Shown in pieces: positions 1 to 11,956 of a stretch of DNA of 64,000 nucleotides. The stretch spans positions 496,001 to 560,000 of the forward strand of contig JADNYJ010000003.1 of assembly GCA_015501075.1 (NCBI GenBank), written 5' to 3'. A program made the translations under genes and the position numbers. The notes beneath the pieces were generated by a model. That model was not told where the DNA came from. It was given only the letters and a program-made list of their open reading frames with translations, and did no database searches. The DNA is from Gymnopilus junonius (Eukaryota; Basidiomycota; Agaricomycetes; Agaricales; Galerinaceae). Numbering within the stretch: the first letter of the stretch is position 1; every line of letters starts with the position of its first letter.

Positions 1-486
1 ATTAAGTAGAATAACTAACTAAGGCATCAACGGTCGTAAAGATAAATACGATGTTAGAGGACACTAGGGCTGGTTGGTTGAATGCTTGGTTGGTTGGTGG
101 GTGGGTGATGGGAGGGGGCATGAGGAGTATGAGAGTGCGCGAAAGATGCTGGTGGATACAAAAAGAAAAGGAAAAAAAAACGAAAGGAAAGGAATACACA
201 ACAAATCAACATTGCAAAATGCAAAAAAAAAGATAGTAGACCTGAAAAGCCCAAATGGATGTATGAAGAGATTCTCTAGTGATGTACGAAAAAAAAATTC
301 GTGGAGGAGAGGGTGTGGGATATCGGGGACGGATGGATGGGTCAATATGGATGAAGATGAAGGTCGAAAAGTAGTAGGTGGTCAAATATGCAAAAAGAGA
401 GAAGAAGCGCAGTAAAGGTAAAAAGATAAATCAATGTCATGATTGATGGTCTGAGTCCTTTGAATTCGACTGAGGCACCTTCTTCC
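1..486. other. Intergenic, purine-rich leftmost stretch
   Basis: No gene is visible. The + strand is strongly purine-rich, with A-runs around 170-235 and 285-298. It opens with GGTTGGTT-type repeats (about 70-117). In fungi a pyrimidine-rich coding strand is common just upstream of a transcription start, so this could be the promoter of a minus-strand gene lying left of the window. It also holds the 3' flank of the flippase gene. Short open frames here are low-complexity and were not called. Confidence 0.5.
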
Positions 487-3400
487 TCAAGAATGACGCG
501 GCTTCGACAGAACATGCCGAAGCGTGCTCTTTCTCGAATGCGAAGCATCCTCGTTCGTACTTGCCACATTCAACGAGCTCATCCTTCTCTCTGAAAGATT
601 CGTCTGCATCCTCTGCATCGCAATTCCACCTCCTCCGTAGAAAAGTCAAATCCGCGATTGACTGATCTCAATCCAGTAGACATATCCGTCCTGCTTCCCG
701 ACCTGTAGTTTTCCATTGAAGGATGAGCGAGAGACGCGACACTCTCTGTTCCTGTCCTCGTTTGGATGTGGGACATCATGGACGAGCGTTTGAGTGACCG
801 GAGGTGCGCCTGTATGAGAGGGTCGTGTGTTAAGTCTCTGGTTGGATTCTCTCTGTAGTGTACCGGAGGATGTCATGTCATCGGGGAAGAAAGCGAATTT
901 ATACGCCTTGTAGAGGTACCGCGGAAGAATCGAGAGGAAGATGGTGAGCGGAAGGGAAAACCAGAAGAGTGGAGATGGGAACAGAAAATGGTTGTTCCCG
1001 TAGACCCAGGTCACGAACCATCCAGGCCCTATGGCATTGTAGACAAGCTGGCGGTATTTGGTGAGTAGTGAACACACACATAAACTTTTAAGACGACTTA
1101 CAGTATAGACCCACACGAGCAAATCCCCTATGAACACACAGAAGAAGACCCAAAAGGTCCAAGCACTGCTGTTCAGGCCATTGAAGAAATTGGCAGCGAA
1201 AACGGCGGAAAAGACCATGACCTACGTAATTCACAAAGGACATCAGACAAGTCTCAGAAACAGAGAAATATGACTCACTGTTGAAAATTCATACTGCGTA
1301 ACGGACCACCCGTCACTTCGTGCGGAGGTTGAAAAATAAGTGTATAAGATGAGGAAATAGATAATTGCAGACTGTCACGGTCAAACCCGTCAGCAATTGG
1401 ACAGACGACAGAAAGAAAAACGGATAAGAACCTGATAAACAGCATCGAACATGTAAATCGTAAATTGCCCCAATCCGAACCATTTGCCTTCACGGCCATA
1501 GCGATACAGTTCGGGTACAGCCATTAGGACGTGATCATCGACAAATCGGTCAAATAACCCAATGCCAATAACAGGAGCGATCGTCCAAAACGAATTCCAG
1601 AACAAGAGGTAGGTATATTCTAGTACACTTCAGAAGAAAGGTCAATGCTAAGCAACCTTCATACCACCGAAGTGAACTTACTAATTTGAACTCCAACCGT
1701 CGTAAATCTGAAACCACCATAAGACACCAATACAGACGATGTTCTTGTAGAAGAAATTCAGAATCCTAGTTTGACAAAATGTCAGTATTAGGGCCTAGAG
1801 GGTAATAAGGAAGGACACGAACATGGTTCCATTACGCGCGTATGACCAATGGCCATGGACTAGCAACAGCCGCTTGAGGAATCGGAACTAAATTACATAA
1901 AGTTCAAGTCAAAATGACAATATTGACAACGGCGGAAGCATACCTGAGCAATGGCATAGTCTGACGAGTTGACAGCTTGAAGACCCTCTTCACCAGAAAT
2001 ACCAACACCAACGTCAGCAGCCTGGATCATGCTAACATCGTTCGCCCCGTCCCCAATCGCCAGCGTCATTGCACCAATCCCATCCTTGACGAGCTTAACA
2101 ACTAACGCCTTCTGCAAAGGCGAGACGCGACAACAAATCACGCCCTCGCAGACCATAGCGAGCCTCAGCAAGAGGTCCTTATGACGGTCATCCGACAGCG
2201 CAACTTCGAGCGCCTGCCCGTCAATGACGAGCACGAAACCACCCGGTCGATCGCCGTTGTTGTGACCCACGACAGAGGACAGGCCGGTCTCGACACGATG
2301 TAATGGTCCACCGTTACCGTCTCCAAACCCGTTTTGTGGTCGGCCGCCGTTTATCACATGGGCGGTTGCTTCGCTAGGGGGAGTAGGGTTGCCATCTTCA
2401 TCCAGGATTCCGGCGTCGGGGAAGAACTCCTCAACAGCATGCATAATTTGGTCATACACCGATCGGCCGCTTTTGTTTCCTCGGATGACGATAATGTTCG
2501 ATTCAAAGCCAATCAAGTTCGTACTATGTCCGATAGCTGGAATTAGGAAGTAAGCATCCCACTACAGCTTGACAATGAACGAAAACCAAAGACGTACCAA
2601 TGGCAGTTTCCAGCTTATCACCAGTAGCGACCCAGATCTTTATACCTGCACGCTTCAAATCTGCTATGGTCTCTGGAACGCCATCTTGCAGACGATCCTC
2701 AATGGCAGTGGCACCAAGTAAGCGCAGGTCACGCTCAAGCTCGTCAGAAACGGCATCAATCTTGCCATCGCGGTCGTCCAAGGATACAGTGGCAGCATGG
2801 TATCGCTCACTCCATCGAAGGTATTCCTCCTCTGCAATCAAGTAAAGAAAGTCAAGTCAGCAAGGCAGTCCGAAACCGGGAACAGTAGGCGAAAGGGGCC
2901 CAAAGCTAATCACAAGCAATCAAAAAAGAATCAGGGAGCTGAAACCCACCTGGTACGACCTTATAAGCCAAAGTAAGCGTCCTCAGCCCCTGACTCGCAA
3001 ACTCGTCGAGATGCTTTTCCGTCACCTTCTTCAACTCGTCCCCTCCAGCTCTTAACCGCTCAAAAATGACATTGTCCGCACCCTTACTCAATAAAAACAA
3101 CCTGCCATCATCTCCATCTAGCTTCCTCAGTACCACGCTCATCCTCTTGCGGGCACTGGTGAACTCGAGGATGTTGAGCAGTTCATAGCGCTCTAGTAAA
3201 CCCGCTTCGGCTTCTTGTGCCAGAGTTTGAGGGATCTTCGTGTCGGTGCCTTGACTCCTTGAATCCCACTGTATCCCGGGTTCGAACCATAGCCCATCCC
3301 GGAACTTGAACCTGAGGATCCCGGTCTAGGTGACTTGAGGTCTAACCCCTCCTCATCAACACCCCCCACACCTCCAGCAACTCCAAACGGCGTCTGCAGA

Positions 3401-5949
3401 TACAAAATCTCCCTCTCCCTGCCTCTGAATACGAACCCTACATCTGCAGCGGCCTGCACGAGCGCAGCTTCATCTGGAGACTGGGCTTTATACTCGATCT
3501 TGCCCGTGTCGGGGTCAATGTTCGTCAGCACCGTGTGGCATAACGCAAGAACGGAGAAGAACCCATTGATGAGCCGCGCGTATGTTGGGTCGAGATTGCC
3601 CTGCACGGCAGCATCAAGGTCTCGGTTGAGCTCCGCGTCGTGGAAGTGCGGAATTACTTTCGGGGGTGCAGTCAAGGGATGGGCTTTCGGAGTTGGCTTG
3701 GATGGTGGGTTAGGGTCCATTTGGATGACAGACTTTCTATAATGGTATTTATGGGGAGACGGCGGTACCGCCAGATGGGTCTTACTCGACGGCGGATGGT
3801 AAGCAGTGGAAGAACCATCCGAGCGAAGTTGTTCTAGCGGGATGTTGGTCCCTTCGTGAGCAGACCCGCCGGACATATAAGCAGGCGGTGGGCTGAGACT
3901 GCCATGCTTATGCAAGGTGCTCCGGTCCTCGTCTTCATCGTGCTTTTCAGCCTCCTCGGACGGTTCGCCGGTATATGTCTTGCCTCCGATGGTACATTGT
4001 CTGAACACCATGGAATTCTGGAAGAAAATGGGACTCAGTATGACGATGTCTCAGGAGAAGATTCGGAGAAAAAACCACATACCTGCGTTAAAGTCCCAGT
4101 CTTATCAGAAAAGATGTACTCGATCTGACCCAAATCATCCGACAAGTTCCAACTACGCGCCAACGTAGCCTGGCCATTATACACCATATCATAATCGAAA
4201 TAAATGAACGCAGCCTGACACGTTCGCACGAACTCGATAGAAATATACAGCGAGATGGGCACGATATTCTGGAATCTGAAAAGGTAACAAGAATTTAAGA
4301 GATCACTCTTCATCAAGGGGTAAAAAAACCTACGTAATCAGTGCGAAGGCGAAGGTGACCAAACCATTGATAGAGGGGTTGTCGCTTGGTCGATTTGCAT
4401 CGTACAACCATGGGGCACCTTCAGGATATTTCCTATGCTCCAGCACGGAGTCGACGATACCACAAACCACAGCCATAATAGCCAAGAGGACCAAGTTGAT
4501 AAACCTTCAACAAGCAAAAAAGAAAACCAGTAAGCCTCACAACCCAAAAAGAAAAGAAAGAAAAACCTACACCTGAGGATTCATCTGCCTCTCGACCCTA
4601 CTCCTCTTACTCGGCGTCCCACCTGAATTCATTATAATCCTCGTGTCCTCTCCAGTGTACATAACTACCCCCACCACCCACTTGGTATTCCTCAACACTG
4701 TCCCTCTCAAGAGCACATTCTGCATGTCAGCCGGAAAGATGTCTTCGCCCGCCCGCACGGCTGCATTCAACTTGTACATGTTCACATCCGGCTTCTCGCA
4801 GTCAAGCCTGAACACATTATGTGGCGAGGCACATTCCGATGCTGTGCGCAAATGCGAGAGGGCGGGGACGGCGTGTCGCGATTTGAGATTGGTTTCGCCG
4901 TCGAGGTTTTTAGTCTCGACGAACGCGACATTATCATCTTCGGAGGTTGCGCAGATGAGGACGTCAGCGGGGAGCGATTCGCTGTCCAGGATCTTGACAA
5001 AGTCGCCGACGGCGATGTCTTCCCAAGAGATCATCTTCCAATGAGGCAGTTTATGATGCATTTTCTCGTGGACGTTCATCAATGAAGAATCATCGTCAAA
5101 CTCTACGTCGAGATGCTCCTGGTTCTGCTCTTCCGGATCGGGTTGCGGAACCGTGACATTGGCCAGAGTCTCTCCATCCAGATTGGGATTCTTGAGTTTC
5201 TTCCTTCCCTGACCATACGTGCGCATAACACCCCGGACGAATGTCTTGCTCTTGCGCTGCATGATGTTCGGGTTGACATAGTCACCTCCTCGGAGGACGC
5301 GCACGGGAGTGCTATTGACTCTCCGGTCGGACTCGTGGCGTTTAATATCCTCATATCCGTCCTTCAGTGCAGTGATTCCGAGAACGATAAGGAGTGGAAG
5401 GATGACAAGACCGGGAGAGATTGTGGAGAATATCGAGAAGAATTGAAGGATGGCGATCCCTAAGAAGAACCTGATAAAGTTAATGAGGATAAAATTAGTA
5501 TGAATGAACGATGAGGTAAAGATCGTGGGGTAAGAAAATTGGCGCGTTAGTCAACCACAGGTGTGACCGTTAAACTCGTGTTCACTCGACCCTGTCCAAC
5601 CGGAAGCCAACGTGAAACACACGACCCTGATGCGCCTGGAAGAATAAAACAAATCAGAAATCAAAAAGATTCCAACTCACATATTAGCAACACGCCTAAA
5701 CTGCTCCAGCAAATTCCTCGGGACGAAAGTGATGAGCGTGTACTTTGAGGTGATAACCTGATTCGAGGAATAGACATGCTCGGGCTTGACTCTGCCCTTG
5801 TGGTCTAGGTAATCCTCTGGGAGGTTCTCATTGAAGAAGATGGTCCTCTGAGGACCGGGAACCCTCTTCCGCGCAAAGACATCCTCAACCTTGAACGCCG
5901 CGAACTTGTCATACCACTGGGCGATGCGAGACTGGTGACGGGGAGCCAT
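487..5949 (-). CDS. P4-type phospholipid-translocating ATPase (flippase), Drs2/Dnf class
   Basis: Membrane ATPase that moves phospholipids from the outer/lumenal to the cytosolic leaflet in Golgi, endosome or plasma membrane. The start at 5949 is followed by the family's N-terminal core ending [12 protein letters not shown]. Other landmarks are the actuator DGETNLKS (about 4.9 kb), the phosphorylation site DKTGTLTQ (about 4.1 kb), nucleotide-binding [11 protein letters not shown] (about 3.1 kb), the P4 signature [19 protein letters not shown] (about 2.0 kb), then C-terminal membrane helices (1.0-1.9 kb). It has many short introns. Expected size is about 1,350 aa. The frame breaks near 3,245, 875, 840 and 629, each repaired by restoring one base. 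After that the tail reads through conserved stretches such as [14 protein letters not shown] to a stop at 487; taken literally the last frames end at 646 or 579. Such P4 ATPases need a Cdc50-type partner, not present here. The family call is very secure; the Drs2 versus Dnf subtype is not. Confidence 0.93.
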
Positions 5950-6899
5950 AGTATATTGATAAGTGATCTTTTCCGACGGATTGGGATGTGGTGTGTGTGG
6001 TATGTACAATTTCCTTCCGAGTAATTGTAACACTTTTTCTTTTCTCCTGGGTTCAGTGGAATTCCTCCTTTTTTCGTGAAAGCGAAGAATGTAATAAGAA
6101 ATCCGAATCGTATAGGTAAGAATAGTAAGAAGGAATGAACAAGCAAGCGGCCCAAGCAAGACTCAAGAAGGAGGTCGTTAATTCGTCTGGATCACTGCAG
6201 CCCTGGCGGCCTAGACTGGCATAGTGTAGTGGGGGATGGTGCGGGAAGGAAGGGAGGAGAAGGAAGAGACTCAGAGTAAAGCCAATTGCGTAAACGACCA
6301 CTCTTATCCTCGACTCCGGCGCTGACACAGTATCCCTGACTCCTGACTAAGCGCTCTGATGTCATCATCCTTCCCTTTGCACTCAGTGTATCTATTGTCT
6401 ACCAGACAGCAGAGCCACACTGCGGGCAGCGAATCGTCTCGAATCTTCATTCTCTCCAAGATCTAGCCACTCTTTTACAACCAAATCGACTCGAAATAAT
6501 TTTAGCGCCGACACTCGCCGGAACACGTCAGACCATGGCATCGCCCGTTGCCTCGGAGTGAGCGCGTCTCACGGCACAAGATCGTTCCGGCATCTGTAAC
6601 CAATCATCCTCCAGTCCAAGAAAAAGTGTATAAGGTATCATACGCACGGCAAGAGCACAATGTAAAAAAAAAGAATAACAAGGAGAGACTACGGAATCAT
6701 TCCAGGATCAAGACAAGAAAAAAAAACACTGTAAGAAATTAAAGAGTCTGACCAACGAGCGGGTGTGAGGAGTGGGGTATCATATTTTGAGGGGAACAGC
6801 CTTCCCGTCCAACATCATCCATCCACCATGGATCCATCAACCAAAGCAAACTATACACCGTCCATTCCATACCAATCAATCAACCCAACTAACTCCCGT
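5950..6899. other. Intergenic: flippase upstream region and septin 3' flank
   Basis: There is no convincing coding region. Bases about 5950-6350 lie just upstream of the flippase start; the coding (minus) strand is pyrimidine-rich there, as expected of a fungal promoter and leader. Bases 6640-6735 are A-rich. The small frames at 6548-6742 and 6765-7001 have no recognisable content and partly overlap the septin 3' end. Confidence 0.5.
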
Positions 6900-8567
6900 T
6901 TACTGAGGAGCAGCAGGTCGCTGATTGACACCCTCCTTCAGTGCAAGCAGCTGCTTCGACCTAAACGCTTCGTAGTGGATTTGAGCAGTCGTCTCAATTA
7001 AATCTTGCAAGTGTGTCCTGGTGAGGAAGTTGCGTAGGTGCACAAACTCGCAATGGTTGGCATCTTCAACATTGACCACACCCCAGCGGTTCTTGCGACC
7101 CCGTACAGATTTGCCGTCGATGATCACGTTGTTCTCCGAGCCAACGACGGCGAAGGGAATGATTTGCTACAAGAGACAATGTAAGAACAAGAATGCCTCA
7201 AAGTAGATGCTCGATGAACTTACCCTGATAGATTCATTGAGCTGAACTTCCTCTTCATCATCCTCATCTGTATCAAAAGGATAAAGGCGGATGTTGTTGT
7301 ACACCAACTCTTCCCTGATCTTGGCCTTGAACTTCTCCCTCTCTTCCGACGTCAAACTGTCGCTCTTGGCAATAACAGGACGACATTGACAACATCGCTT
7401 AGCTTCTTCATCACGATCACATCAATAGGCCTCAGATCGTGACCAGTGGGGCTGATGAAGTACAGGCAGCAGTGGATCGGGTATCCTGAATGTAACGGTC
7501 ACGCTGGGCTGTCAGCTCCTTGCGGAGGTAAGCACTGTGTTGGTCTTTGATATATTTGATGATGGGGTCCCAGCTTGTAAAAGAATCAGACCGCGCTGTA
7601 TCTGCTTTAGCCAAAAACGTACCATCCTTCATTGTTGATCTGGTCTCCGTATCCAGGTGTGTCAACAATGTTCAACCTGAGCTTGACACCGTTCTCGACA
7701 ATGACTACATTTCGAAAAATTGGTCAGAAACGCGAACCGCTAAGCGGGGTTTAAAGGGAAGATAAAGCGGTAAACATTAAGCTTCCAGCTAGGCAACACG
7801 AAGTCATAGACGTGACACGTAAAAGAAGCGCCAGTAGCAGCAATGCCACTCTCCTGAAAAGGCCTCTACGACGCAGTATCGAAGTGAAAATTTTTTTTGC
7901 GAGGGACAAGAATCACCCATTGTAGCAAAGGGGCAAATATTTTTAAAAGCATAACATCAAACGAAACACACACCATGAGAAACAGCTTGAATCTCTGTTG
8001 TTTGCCTGACAGGCTCGTCCGCAGCAAAGCGGCCCTTGGAGTCGATAAGGTGCGACGCGAAGATGGTGTTGATGAGCGTCGATTTACCCAATCCGGTTTG
8101 GCCTGCCACGCGAAAGGACAGTATGAGTTAGCACGACGGTTTAAGGCAAAAGAACAAGCAAAGATAGGAATAAGTACGGGCAAGCGCGAAGCATGACTCG
8201 CAGTCGAATGGTCGTGAAGCACATCCAAAAGAGCGAAAGAAAGATGCTGGACATGTCCCTAACTTAGCAAACACTCAGCGACGCGCCAGCCTTGTTGGAG
8301 ACCCGCCACTCGATCCAGGTTAAAAGCTTTCAGACCTCGCAGCAAGCTCGTGAGCCAATCTATTCGCCAACACCAAGTATCCTCGTCGTTGGACAACCAC
8401 CCAAACCTCACCATAACAACAAGCGCAAAACCATAAACTGAAAGAACATGAGACCCACCAACAACGATGACATTGAACTGGAAACCACGCTTCAATAGCT
8501 TGTGTTCAATCTGCTGCGTGATGCTATCGAAACCGACATAAGTCTGGGCGCGGATTTCTTCTGTCAT
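6900..8567 (-). CDS. cdc10: Septin Cdc10 orthologue
   Basis: GTP-binding septin that polymerises into hetero-oligomeric filaments at septa, bud necks and hyphal collars. The start at 8567 gives a short leader, then [20 protein letters not shown], a Cdc10 hallmark. A roughly 350-nt intron follows. Next come the P-loop GQTGLGKST (about 8.1 kb), the switch region VDTPGYGD (about 7.65 kb), [20 protein letters not shown] (about 7.5 kb), the G4-type AKSD (about 7.37 kb) and the septin-unique element ending [16 protein letters not shown]. The short tail after [10 protein letters not shown] and the lack of a C-terminal coiled coil also fit Cdc10, at about 330 aa. Two one-base losses break the literal frame: near 7,476 (after DTR, where IHCCLYF should follow) and near 7,379 (VVNVVPVIAK). 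No other septin is nearby. Orthology is secure; the breaks are probably sequence errors. Confidence 0.93.
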
Positions 8568-10253
8568 TTCGTTTGGATGGTAAGGAGCGGCTAAGGGGGT
8601 GTGGGGTAGAGACCTGCAAAAAACGAATGAGGTAGAAATCAGCATTTGTTCTGAATGTAACCGGGAAGCTCGCTAATGAAAAAGCACAGAAACAAGTGAA
8701 TTGTCGAAGGGTTGTATCCCCGTTAAATGGTTTCGTGGCAAAGGGGGTGTATAGGTCCCCTGTTTAACCCTTTCCCCGAGTCACGCGGAACGAGCAAACT
8801 CACCAGTTACAAACGTCGACGACTAGGACAAAGAAAGGACGGAGAAAAAGGATAGGCGCTAGGGAAGATTGGGCAAGTCGTGTAAAGACGAACGACACGA
8901 AACCTTTTTCGCTGGTCGAACGACGGCGGAGAAGCGAGTTTGCTTTAGGGGTGACAGGTAAATAGGAACAAATATTGCTTTGTGGCTGCTTTGATCAGTC
9001 CGCGATGAGCTGCAGAGGGACGATGCGAAGCTCATCTAAGGATAAGATAACAAGTGTGCCTATGGCTTTTACACGGGGGGCAAGCGGCTGTCCAATTGGC
9101 TCAAAATGAGCATTTTGTAGTATAAAAGTACCAGTTGCTTGCCTGTCATGTTAGGGTGTCAATTTTGAGATGACGTCAATGTGTATATTTAACACAGAAC
9201 ACTCTGTCTTTCAGCCTTTGAATTCAGTAGTTGACCCCTTTCTGACGACCTGGGTTCACTATAATGCATGGACTTTTACCTCCACTCCAGAAGCTGTTGA
9301 AAGCTGCACTCAAACTGATACACCCAGTTGCACTTCTTCTCGGCCAAGTAAAAGGTTTCATCCTTATCCCACTCCAGCTGCAGGCCATTGAAAGTTAACT
9401 CAACTGGGAATCACCCATAACCCTTCAGAACATATCCTTGTATGTGGGTGGCATAAAGGAAAAGTGGCAGGTGACAAGCCAAATCCTGAATTTATGGAAA
9501 TTGTCTCCGGTGACGGGATCTTCTTGTTATAAAATGACTGAAGTAGTTCTTTCAGATAGGCTTAATGAAATATCGTTTCGTGGTGATTAACCAACAGATA
9601 CTGCCGTTGGGAGTCAAGCACAGCCCAGCAGAGACCGGCCTACTTGACTTTGTTGTAGAGATATGATCGAAAATGTTATTCTGAAGTCAGTAAAGCTGGA
9701 CCCATCGGGGCTTTCAGGCCAAGCCAGAGCCGGCACATCACTAAATTTTCAACCAGATTTCAACCTACTTATTTGCACATCCAGAAATTATTATAATCAG
9801 TTTTGGACAATCAGACTATGTTGCAACATGCGGCTATGGAGGAGACCTGGATGTAGCCTCATTCAATCCAAATACCCTACTTTACCTACCACTTCCAAAA
9901 TTTGCTCGTTGGATGCCCTAAGCCTTGGGTGCACGAGTCGCCGTATTCGCAATTCGACAAGCTCTTGCGACGAGCTTGCCTCTGCGGGGCATTTTTGGCG
10001 GGATTGTGCTAAAAATACTATTGATCGGAAAGTACCATGACGTATATTTTTCTTCTTCCACACCCTTCCGTGTAATTTGGCCCTATTACTGAATCTACGT
10101 CCTTCGCCAAGATTATCACAGTCTACAATTGATCGCGCCCATGTGCTTACGTTGATCCTCTCAATATCCGACGATGGATGAGAACTAAACAAATGTCATA
10201 TAACGGAGAAAGCAGTTTATGAATATAACATAAAGGACCCCCTCAAATGAGCT
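8568..10253. other. Intergenic 1.7 kb between Cdc10 and paralogue P1
   Basis: Contains the septin leader, then no recognisable gene. There is a TATAAAAG at about 9121 on + and a perfect TGACGTCA (CRE/ATF-type) palindrome at 9171-9178, but no convincing coding sequence follows. The frames at 9170-9391, 9663-10040 and 9863-10192 have no family features and I leave them uncalled. The last ~60 nt precede the P1 start. Confidence 0.45.
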
Positions 10254-11708
10254 ATGCCTCGCTGGGTTCTCGTCGACGATACCGATGCGGGAATTCAATA
10301 TAATGGCCCATGGTTCGTACACCAGGGCTCGCAGAATATTCTAGGGAACTTTGGTATACCGTATCGGAGTACTCTGCATGGTATCAACACCAATGGAAGC
10401 TTTTCTTATTCTTTTCGAGGTAAGCAGCACGTTTTCTTTGAGCTTGCGAAACCTCCGCACGAGGCATTCACCTTGTCACTGAAACCATATTATAATTTCA
10501 CTCACATTCGTTGGTCATAGGCTCCCGAGTCCTCATCACAGCTACATTGGAATTCCCAGCACCAGATGGGCCATTCTGGCAATGCATCGTGGATGGTGTA
10601 GTCATCCCCTCTATTGTATATACCACACCAGAGAACAGACTACGTTACTGCGAGGAGGATGGACTGGCCGAGGATGTACAACATAACATTACGGTGAAAG
10701 CATCTGTACAAAACCAACGGACCTTCTGGTTCGACTACATCCAATATTTGCCACCCGTCGATGAGCCTCTAGAGAACGTTTCAATCTCGGTTGATATACC
10801 AGATCCACAGATGCTATTTAGTAATGGGTGGACTTTACATGCTCCCGGGTATATGACCTCTCTGTTAGGCTCAACGTTTTCATTCACCTTTACTGGTACG
10901 TTTTCACTACGGCGTTGTGCTCCCGCGTTTTCTCATGACTCGTTCTGTGACGCTATGATCTTCAGGCTCGTCCTTAACTTGGTTTGGCTTCTATGATAAT
11001 AGCCTTCCCTTGGCAGCGACAACAGCGACCTATACGATAGATGGCGGAAAGGCTGTCGCTTTCGACCTGAACGGTGCTGCCGCACTACGCACTGGTGTCC
11101 AGTATAACCAGATTTTCTTTCAAACCAATTCCCTTCCAATCGGAGAACACACGCTTATCGTCGCATATCAAGGAAATCTTCAAACAGCTCCACTGACTCT
11201 CAGTGTCGTGTATATTGAGGACGGAACAAGTTATCTTTCAAATTCCGGGTCGCCTATACCAAGTTCAAGCTCTTTCCATTCATCTCTTTCCGTTCCTGCA
11301 TTGACAACCTCTGGGGGATCCTTCACTTCTACTCCTTTTTTTCCAGAGCCCAGCGCCGTTAAAGTAGGCACCGCTTTCTCCAAGCTTAGTCCAGCCAGCG
11401 AGATTGGTGCTATAATAGGCGGCATACTTGGAGGATTGACTATCATCTCGTTGCTTATCGTGGGCTTGTCGCAGCGGTACAAAAAGTGGCGTCAATCAAA
11501 AAGAGCACAGCCAGAAATGGCCGAAGTAGGACCTTCGTTCAATCAAAGAACTCCCATTCCACTGTCGACCAATTCATCTACCGAAGTTGCGTTGGTGCCG
11601 GAATTGGCTCATCAGCGGATCGGAGGGGATACTCATTCACATATTTCGGAGGAACGCAACTCAGTTCACAACGATATAGTAGAGATTCCCCGAAATCATG
11701 AACGTTAG
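10254..11708 (+). CDS. P1: single-pass membrane protein with twin beta-rich ectodomain, most diverged cluster member
   Basis: Function unknown. Three exons (10254-10419, 10521-10895, 10966-11708) give 427 aa with no frame break. Domain 1 begins straight after the start (VLVDDTDAGIQY) and ends at FWFDYIQYLPP. Domain 2 runs from about residue 175 (FSNGWTLHAPGYMTS) through SSLTWFGFYDNS to a YNQIFFQT / GEHTLIVAYQGN element. A Ser/Thr-rich stalk follows, then a glycine-rich membrane helix (IGAIIGGILGGLTIISLLIV), a basic stop-transfer and a cytosolic tail. N-glycosylation sequons such as HNIT support an outside location. The two ectodomains resemble galactose-binding-like jelly rolls, but that is inference. 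Unlike P2-P6 it lacks the C-terminal LPPDY motif and has no fourth exon. No signal peptide is seen upstream. Confidence 0.85.
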
Positions 11709-11956
11709 TCCCTAGGGTTTAATACCGGTCCACGACAACGCTTAGCATTAAAATCTACCCTTTCCATGTAGCCTACCAAACTAATAGTAACCAATCGCGT
11801 GAAAAGCGTTTACAACAGAACATGCATGCACATACCCAGTCACAATCAGACGTACAGCTTGAATGTATTAACGTCAAGTAATGATTAGTATCATAATTAC
11901 TGACCGTTGATTATAAGGAGGGAATAAGACAGGTATAGATCTATGGATCTATGGAC

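Noticed and set aside
579..1218. Lineage-specific novel C-terminus of the flippase
   Set aside because: The literal tail frames differ from the family, but adding single bases near 875, 840 and 629 restores a tail that looks like conserved P4 sequence, so the novelty is an artefact.
3278..3296. GGGTTCGAACC, resembling a tRNA T-arm
   Set aside because: It lies within flippase coding sequence and no acceptor or anticodon arms can be placed around it.
3335..3742. 135-aa plus-strand frame inside the flippase gene
   Set aside because: Antisense shadow of a conserved minus-strand exon.
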